DNA from: Alviniconcha marisindica
Taxonomy: Eukaryota > Mollusca > Gastropoda > Provannidae
Direction of reading: 5' to 3'
Assembly: GCA_018857735.1 (NCBI GenBank)
Contig: JABMCL010000453.1
Span: 907,501-971,500 of the forward strand
DNA length: 64,000 bases
This document shows, one piece after another, positions 59,501 through 64,000 of this stretch (the stretch's first letter is position 1; each line of letters begins with the position of its first letter). The position numbers were made by a program, and so were the translations under genes. The notes below the pieces were generated by a model, which made no database searches, had not been told where the DNA came from, and was given only the letters and a program-made list of their open reading frames with translations.

Positions 59501-62457
59501 GTTTGTGCTTCGTGAGCGCTGATGTGTATCACTCACAATCAGGTGTATCACTGAAAAGATCAGAAAAATTTGATTGCAAAACAAACAATGCCTGTAGCAC
59601 CAACAGGATGGCTGTTAGTGCTCAGCTGCTAGATCATTTGTCGGGACACAATAACGGCTGACGTGAAGAATGAGGGAGCAGTAGAAGTGGAGGAAAGCAG
59701 CATGGTTGGTTTTCAGGGGCAGTTGCTGGGTGAAGAGGGGGGTGGGGTTGATGATGCGTATATTTGGATGAAAGAAGGTTCAGACAAAACTAATTAAGAG
59801 TGTGTAACAAATCAGCCGAGAGGGAGAAGACTCATTGGCATTATCATTTTGCTGATTGACTGTAACAAACTGGTGATGCTGGCGGCAGCAGCAGCCTTGT
59901 TTCATTTGTTTGTGACTGAGGATGAGCGGCCATGTGTTTGACAGGAGAGCAAGCCGTACGTCCTCAGCATGATCAAGGCCTCAGTGGAGGCTCTGGACAA
60001 GTGGTTCTCCGCCATAGACTTCAAGCCAGGATCAAAGGTAACAGCTCCCTGGATATCGGTTGGTCTGGTTGTCAGGTCTGGTTGTTAGTCAATCAAGCTG
60101 TCAGTTGGTCTGGTTGTCAGTCGGTCTTGCTGTCAGTTGGTCTGGCTGTCAGTCTGGCTGTCAGTCAGTCTGGCTGTCAGTTGGTCTGGCTGTCAGTTGG
60201 TCTGGCTGTCAGTTGGTCTGGCTGTCAGTCAGTTGGGCTGTCAATCAGTCGGTCTGGTTGTCAGTCGGTCTGGCTGTCAGTCTGGCTGGTTGTTAGTCTG
60301 GCTGGTTGTCAGTCTGGCTGGTTGTCAGTCAATCTGGCTGGTTTTTGTCAGTCTGGCTGTCTGTCAGTCAGTCTGGCTGTCAGTCTGGATGGCTGGCCTG
60401 CATATGTGGCTCTGTCTGTTGGCTAGTTTGCAGAATGATGTCACATTTTGCCAGTCAGTTATCAGTCAGTTTGTAGGTGTTTATAGTACTGTGGTTTGCA
60501 TTTCCTTCTCCTCCAGTGCTGGTTTTTGGGACAGAATCCAGTGCAAGCAAAGTACAAAGACAAATGCAGCATGGGCTGACGTCAAGTGAAACAGGTGTGG
60601 TCTGAAGCAGCTGGTGCTTTCAGAAAATGCAAAGGGGTGGGCTCTGATTTGTCACTATTTCCACTTTGTTGCCTCCCCTCTGAGTGAAACAACAAAAATC
60701 AAACTGTATCAAGTTTCACAACAGCTCTTTGCACATTCTTTTTGTGATGGAAAACAAAGGGTAACTCCTGCATCTGTCTTGTGCAGCCCCACGACAACCA
60801 GCTGACGTTCCACCTGCCTCTGCATCGCTACCTGGCTGCCTTCCTCATGCTGGGCGTGCAGTCCCACGCCCTCAGTCTGGACAGTGTCCTGCCCTCACAG
60901 GCCAGGCTGTGTCAGATCATGATGCACCCTCTGCAAATCCAGGCATGTACCGAATGTGGAGAGGCGTGCTCCCTCCTCGCATGGAAAGTACTGCAAGCTC
61001 CTTCTCACACTTCAAAACCTTAAACCTTTCTCTTTACTGCTGGGCATAAAGATACCAAGTTAGTACTACTTTGCTGCTGCCGCCTCTGAGCTACTCTAGC
61101 GCTCTCACAGACACTGGAAGCTGCATGTGTACTTTTACCCCACATAGGCTGCTGATATCTTCGCTGGTGATTTGGTGATTGTTCTGTACTGTTGTAGTGT
61201 TTCATTGTAGTGCTTTGAGCCTCACTTACAGGGATTCGGGGCATTAGAAGTGCATTATAATATTATGTGTGTGCAGGTGTGCAATCATCATGTCTGTTGA
61301 TTGGGTATTTCAGGCACATGTCTGTACAGGTGTGTGCACTCAGATCTAATTGTGGGATTTTTTGTGCAGGTGCACATGCCTCAGATCTGAATGAGGGAAA
61401 CGTTTGTATAGGTGTACATTCTGCCGGTGTTTGTGCAGGTGCATTTAGGTCTAATTGTAAGAATTGTTTGTGCAGGTGTGCATGTCTCGTCTAATTATTG
61501 GATTTGTTTATGCAGGCCTTGGGCCTCATTGTGGGAATTGTTAGTGCAGGTGCACATTCTTTAGATCTAATTGCAGGAATGGTTTGTGCAGGTGCACTTG
61601 TCTCAGATCTGATTGTAGGAATTGTTTGTGCAGGTGTGCATGCCTCAGATCTAATTGTATGAATTGTTTGTGCAGGTACACATGCCTCAGATCTAATTGT
61701 AGGAATTGTTTGTGCAGGCATGCATGCCTCAGATCTAATTGTATGATTTTTTTTATGCAGGTATGCATGCCTCAGATCTACGCCGGGATGTGGGTGCAGA
61801 ATGGCATCCAGATCAAGGCCAGGCCATGACTTGCCTCAGATCTAATTGTAGGAATTGTTTGTGCAGGTATACATGCCTCAGATCTAATTGTATGAATTAC
61901 TTGTGCAGATGTGCTTGCCACAGATCTAATTGTGGGAATTGTTTGTGCAGGTGTGCATGCCTCAGATCTAATTGTGGGAATTGTTTGTGCAGGTGTGCAT
62001 GCCTCAGATCTAATTGTAGGAATTGTTTGTGCAGGTGTGCATGCCACAGATCTAATTGTGGGAATTGTTTGTGCAGGTGTGCATGCCTCAGATCTAATTG
62101 TGGGAATTGTTTGTGCAGGTGTGCATGCCTCAGATCTAATTGTGGGAATTGTTTGTGCAGGTGTGCATGCCTCAGATCTAATTGTGGGAATTGTTTGTGC
62201 AGGTGTGCATGCCTCAGGTCTAATTATGGGAATTGTTTGTGCAGGTGTGCATGCCTCAGATCTAATTGTAGGAAATGTTTGTGCAGGTGTGCATGCCTCA
62301 GGTCTAATCATGGGAATTGTTTGTGCAGGTGTGCATGCCTCAGATCTACGCTGGGATGTGGGTTCGGAATGGCATCCAGATCAAGGGTCAGGCCATGACC
62401 TACATCCAGTGCCACTTCTGCTACTCCATGGCGGACCTTGACATCTTCTTGCTGCAG
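50334..62457 (+). CDS. UBR3: UBR3, N-recognin-like E3 ubiquitin ligase (first 12 coding exons; gene continues past the window)
   Basis: UBR3 is a large RING-type E3 with a UBR box that belongs to the N-recognin family but does not bind classical N-degrons. The 12 exons here encode about 624 residues, roughly the first third of a protein that is about 1,890 residues in human. The UBR zinc-binding box (about 82-150) is nearly identical to the human one ([31 protein letters not shown]). Downstream blocks also match: [16 protein letters not shown] in exon 7, QGMNLN plus [10 protein letters not shown] in exons 8-9, and TFHLPLHRY and [15 protein letters not shown] in exons 11-12. The C-terminal RING lies beyond the window. 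Two introns appear to use GC donors. Several junctions are copied into minisatellites. Confidence 0.95.
50554..52114. other. UBR3 intron 1
   Basis: AT-rich; nothing recognised. First introns often hold enhancers, but no site can be named. Confidence 0.6.
52115..52328 (+). CDS. UBR3: UBR3 coding exon 2: UBR box
   Basis: This exon encodes most of the UBR zinc finger: [44 protein letters not shown] and ACDCGDTNV. The Cys/His ligand spacing is that of the family. The acceptor is TTCCAG and the donor GTAACT, phase 2. Confidence 0.96.
53302..53438 (+). CDS. UBR3: UBR3 coding exon 3: end of UBR box
   Basis: GFCPRH completes the UBR box (human GFCRRH), followed by a helical stretch ([15 protein letters not shown]). 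The acceptor is TTCAG and the donor GTAATG. Diverged copies of the exon end and donor lie at about 53,530-53,570 and 53,640-53,662. Confidence 0.9.
53411..53665 (+). repeat. Three diverged copies of the UBR3 exon 3 end and donor
   Basis: GATCCAAGTAATGCTGGCTG at 53,431 recurs as GACCCAAGTAATGCAAGCTG (about 53,538) and AACATAAGTAATATG (about 53,652). C-runs and CA-rich linkers separate them. Confidence 0.75.
54041..54184 (+). CDS. UBR3: UBR3 coding exon 4
   Basis: This exon contains [20 protein letters not shown], aligning with human ISFLEDLTKMGGAMRSVLT. The acceptor is TTGCAG and the donor GTGAAG; it is phase 1 at both ends. Confidence 0.93.
54234..54295 (+). mobile_element. Dispersed-repeat fragment with (AAGT)n start
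   Basis: (TAAG)n then TTGGTGTTTTATACCCGGTC and AACCAGTGCTGTTATATCA; second copy at 29,150-29,208. Confidence 0.75.
55253..55351 (+). CDS. UBR3: UBR3 coding exon 5
   Basis: This 99-bp exon contains [18 protein letters not shown], similar to human KKSHEKYLIALKSSGL. The acceptor is GGCAG and the donor GTAAGT. Confidence 0.85.
55455..56060. repeat. (GT)n-rich stretch, then 33-bp minisatellite, UBR3 intron 5
   Basis: Interrupted GT run at 55,455-55,605. At 55,745-56,060 the core is GATGAAGGCTGTGGGTGTTC, ACACAGACAGGGG, about nine copies. Confidence 0.93.
56161..56252 (+). repeat. 46-bp duplication of the UBR3 exon 6 acceptor
   Basis: GTGCTGATGCAAGCACTGAC to TTTGCTTTCCAG occurs perfectly twice, giving AGs at 56,199-56,200 and 56,245-56,246. 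Use of the first would read through the second copy to a TAA. Confidence 0.92.
56247..56383 (+). CDS. UBR3: UBR3 coding exon 6
   Basis: This exon contains [19 protein letters not shown] and GLLPDDIYK, matching human LEELLFWTIKYEFPQKMVT and NMLPDQEYK. The acceptor TTTCCAG is duplicated 46 bp upstream. The donor is GTACGG, phase 0. Confidence 0.94.
57148..57376 (+). CDS. UBR3: UBR3 coding exon 7 (3' end amplified into a donor array)
   Basis: This exon contains [20 protein letters not shown], against human [20 protein letters not shown]. The acceptor is CTGCAG. I ended it at the first of eight CTAG/GTAAGT-type donors (57,376). The next five, spaced 51 bp apart, would each add 17 residues in frame, so the natural 3' end is ambiguous. 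Confidence 0.9.
57340..57765 (+). repeat. 51-bp array copying the UBR3 exon 7 donor eight times
   Basis: Unit CTGACCCCAATACTGGTGCC, CAGCAACATCCTAG/GTAAGT, CACCAACATCC. Exon ends would be at 57,376, 57,427, 57,478, 57,529, 57,580, 57,631, 57,681 and 57,732. The first six share frame; one base is lost in the seventh. Confidence 0.96.
57845..58473 (+). repeat. ~39-bp array copying the UBR3 exon 8 acceptor
   Basis: Unit GTCAGTGATGTCAGTGTGCT, GTGTTGTCAG, GGGTGGAAG. Each copy ends in TGTTGTCAG/GG like the true acceptor at 58,474, about 14 times; some read TCAAGG. The frame into exon 8 is open back to 58,263. Confidence 0.94.
58474..58653 (+). CDS. UBR3: UBR3 coding exon 8
   Basis: [20 protein letters not shown] matches human TYWPLVSDFINILSHQSVAK. 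The acceptor TTGTCAG is the last of many near-copies in the array at 57,845-58,473. The donor is GTGAGC, phase 1. Confidence 0.92.
58985..59118 (+). CDS. UBR3: UBR3 coding exon 9 (GC donor)
   Basis: [15 protein letters not shown] and [11 protein letters not shown] match human MNLNKRELNEHVEFE and TYYAAFAAELE. The exon ends NHCGAP; joining to exon 10 in phase 0 requires a GCAAGT donor, the usual context of GC-AG introns. No GT fits. Confidence 0.92.
59945..60037 (+). CDS. UBR3: UBR3 coding exon 10
   Basis: This exon has exactly 31 codons, with [13 protein letters not shown] aligning with human LEALQDWFDAINF. The acceptor is GACAG and the donor GTAACA. Confidence 0.92.
60055..60400. repeat. GTCTGGCTGTCAGTT repeats, UBR3 intron 10
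   Basis: Units of 12-24 bp built from GTCAGT, TGGTCTGGCT; starts 18 bp after the donor of exon 10. Confidence 0.93.
60787..60942 (+). CDS. UBR3: UBR3 coding exon 11 (probable GC donor)
   Basis: [25 protein letters not shown] and MMHPLQIQ match human [25 protein letters not shown] and MIHPLQIQ. Phase 0 joining to exon 12 calls for a GCATGT donor. The GT four bases later would break the frame. Confidence 0.92.
61265..62345 (+). repeat. 42-bp array copying the UBR3 exon 12 acceptor
   Basis: Unit GTTTGTGCAG/GTGTGCATGC, CTCAGATCTAATTGTGGGAATT. It joins the intron end to the first 20 exon bases. More than 20 copies, older at the left and nearly identical at the right. In the exon frame each copy reads VCMPQI then TAA, so only the last acceptor is productive. 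Confidence 0.96.
61761..61828 (+). pseudogene. Truncated, frameshifted copy of UBR3 exon 12
   Basis: This copy has an acceptor (ATGCAG) and the first ~65 bases of exon 12 almost unchanged ([10 protein letters not shown]). One base is then lost, giving a stop two codons later, and the sequence falls back into the 42-bp array. It looks like a by-product of unequal exchange within the array. If spliced in, it would truncate UBR3. Confidence 0.85.
62329..62457 (+). CDS. UBR3: UBR3 coding exon 12 (last in the window)
   Basis: This exon has 43 codons. [18 protein letters not shown] matches human [18 protein letters not shown], then DLDIFLLQ matches DPDIYLLQ. The acceptor TGTGCAG and first 20 exon bases are the unit of the array upstream. 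The donor is GTCTGT, phase 0. Confidence 0.95.
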
Positions 62458-62465
62458 GTCTGTGG

Positions 62466-63250
62466 TGGCACAATGGAGGGTTCTGTGCTGAGCTCTTAGC
62501 CCCGCCTCCTTTCTCACAAGCTTTCCATCTGACCGCCATGTCATGTGGCACTGTGTTGACTGGTGGAATAGAGGGTTCCACGCTGACCTCTAGGCCCTGC
62601 CTCCTTTCTCACAAGCTTTCCATCTGACCGCCATGTCATGTGGCACTGTGTTGACTGGTGGAATAGAGGGTTCTATGCTGAGCTCTAAGCCCCGCCTCCT
62701 TTCTCACAAGCTTTCCATCTGACCGCCATGTGGCACTGTGTTGACTGATGGAATAGAGGGTTCCACGCTGAGCTCTTAGCCCCGCCTCCTTTCCCACAAG
62801 CTTTCCATCTGACCGCCATGTCATGTGGCACTGTGTTGACTGGTGGAATAGAGGGTTCTCACTGAGCTCTAAGCCCCGCCTCCTTTCTCACAAGCTTTCC
62901 ATCTGACCGCCATGTCATGTGGCACTGTGTTGACTGTGGAATAGAGGGTTCCATGCTGAGCTCTAAGCCCCGCCTCCTTTCTCACAAGCTTTCCATCTGA
63001 CCGCCATGTCATGTGGCACTGTGTTGACTGGTGGAATAGAGGGTTCTACACTGAGCTCTAAGCCCCGCCTCCTTTCTCACAAGCTTTCCATCTGACCGCC
63101 ATGTCATGTGGCACTGTGTTGACTGGTGGAATAGAGGGTTCTACACTGAGCTCTAAGCCCCGCCTCCTTTCTCACAAGCTTTCCATCTGACCACCATGTG
63201 GCACTGTGTTGACTGGTGGAATAGAGGGTTCCATGCTGACCTCCAGGCCC
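62466..63250 (+). repeat. Minisatellite, 95-bp unit, about 8 copies, UBR3 intron 12
   Basis: Core GCCCCGCCTCCTTTCTCACA, AGCTTTCCATCTGACCGCCA. It starts a few bases after the exon 12 donor. A lone reversed copy sits at 30,086-30,172. Confidence 0.95.
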
Positions 63251-63632
63251 TGCCTCCTTTCTCACAAGCTTTCCATCTGACTGCCATGTGGTACTGTGTT
63301 GACTGGTGGAATGAAAACCATCTGACTGCCATGTGGTACTGTGTTGACTGATGGAATGAAAACCATCTGACTGCCATGTGATACTGTGTTGACTGGTAGA
63401 ATGAAAACCATCTGACTGCCATGTGGTACTGTGTTGACTGGTGGAATGAAAACCATCTGACTGCCATGTGGTACTGTGTTGACTGGTGGAATGAAAACCA
63501 TCTGACTGCCATGTGGTACTGTGTTGACTGGTGGAATGAAAACCATCTGACTGCCATGTGATACTGTGTTGACTGGTGGAATGAAAACCATCTGACTGCC
63601 ATGTGATACTGTGTTGACTGGTAGAATGAAAA
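63251..63632 (+). repeat. Minisatellite, 45-bp unit derived from the 95-bp unit
   Basis: Core AACCATCTGACTGCCATGTG, GTACTGTGTTGACTGGTGGA, ATGAA; about eight copies. It is the 95-bp unit with about 50 bp deleted, then re-amplified. Confidence 0.94.
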
Positions 63633-63732
63633 CCTTCCTCTTCTCCCAGTATTTCCATCCTAACTAATACCAGAACCCAGTTTCTGCTACAGTCATTGTG
63701 TGTGTGTGTGTTTGTCATGTGTTTTATTTTTT

Positions 63733-63876
63733 GTATAATACTTTATGTAAATTGTTTTGGTAGGACTATGCTCTACATGTGTATAGAATGTCATATTTAG
63801 GTTAATATGTATCGTGTGAGCATTCAGGGCATTGATGAGCGCATGATAAATGGACATTATTATTATTATTAATGCA
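63733..63876 (+). mobile_element. Dispersed repeat with ATT tail, copy 2
   Basis: Matches 12,443-12,577 over its length, ending GCGCATGATAAATGGACATT plus (ATT)n. It lies in UBR3 intron 12. Confidence 0.85.
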
Positions 63877-64000
63877 TGCAATGATTTGAATGATTCAGCA
63901 TTCAGATGATAGTAATTTGCCTCATTTGAGTGTAGCTGATGTTTCACGTCATCAGTGAACGTTGAAAGTTATGGTCGGAATCAGCCAGTCTCTTGCTTCA

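Noticed and set aside
61739..62398. 219-codon Cys-rich repeat frame that looks like a metal-binding protein
   Set aside because: It is the 42-bp splice-site array read in a non-UBR3 frame; the Cys pattern comes from TGT/TGC in the repeat.

Overview
The window is animal nuclear DNA. It has split genes with GT-AG introns, no operons, very many microsatellites and minisatellites, and short dispersed elements ending in AT-rich tails. The two genes found are a deeply diverged BRCA1 and a UBR3. Gene content, large introns and SINE-like repeats suit a lophotrochozoan, most likely a gastropod mollusc. The taxon is inference; the gene identities are not.

Layout. Positions 1-22,400 hold no gene I can recognise. 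They are a patchwork of tandem arrays (37-bp units at 1-1,568, 6,131-6,565 and 19,311-20,241; a 22-bp unit at 6,625-7,882; others), simple repeats, tRNA-derived SINE-like copies and a fold-back element at 18,349-19,028. Positions 22,408-49,968 on the minus strand hold what looks like the complete coding region of a BRCA1 orthologue. I built 18 coding exons by joining compatible splice phases. They run from a RING finger with all eight zinc ligands, through two giant exons and the PALB2-type coiled coil, to tandem BRCT domains and a stop. The protein would be about 2,955 residues. Positions 50,334-62,457 on the plus strand hold the first 12 coding exons (about 624 residues) of the E3 ubiquitin ligase UBR3, including its UBR box; the gene runs off the right edge.

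The two genes are head to head. Only 365 bp separate their start codons, and this presumed bidirectional promoter holds a perfect E2F-type site 32 bp upstream of the BRCA1 ATG. The pairing suggests shared, growth-linked transcription, but the two proteins need not work together.

The most striking feature is that many minisatellites in both genes have copied a splice junction. UBR3 exon 7 is followed by a 51-bp array carrying eight copies of its 5' splice site, and UBR3 exons 8 and 12 are preceded by arrays (39 and 42 bp) that repeat their 3' splice sites. BRCA1 exons 14 and 18 and UBR3 exons 3 and 6 show smaller versions. Several units are multiples of three and stay open, so alternative splice choice would add or remove whole peptide blocks. 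Inside BRCA1 exon 9, an in-frame 51-bp array has multiplied an SQ phosphorylation-type motif. Two single-base frame breaks, near 38,745 and 34,390, interrupt the two giant BRCA1 exons; they may be sequence errors.
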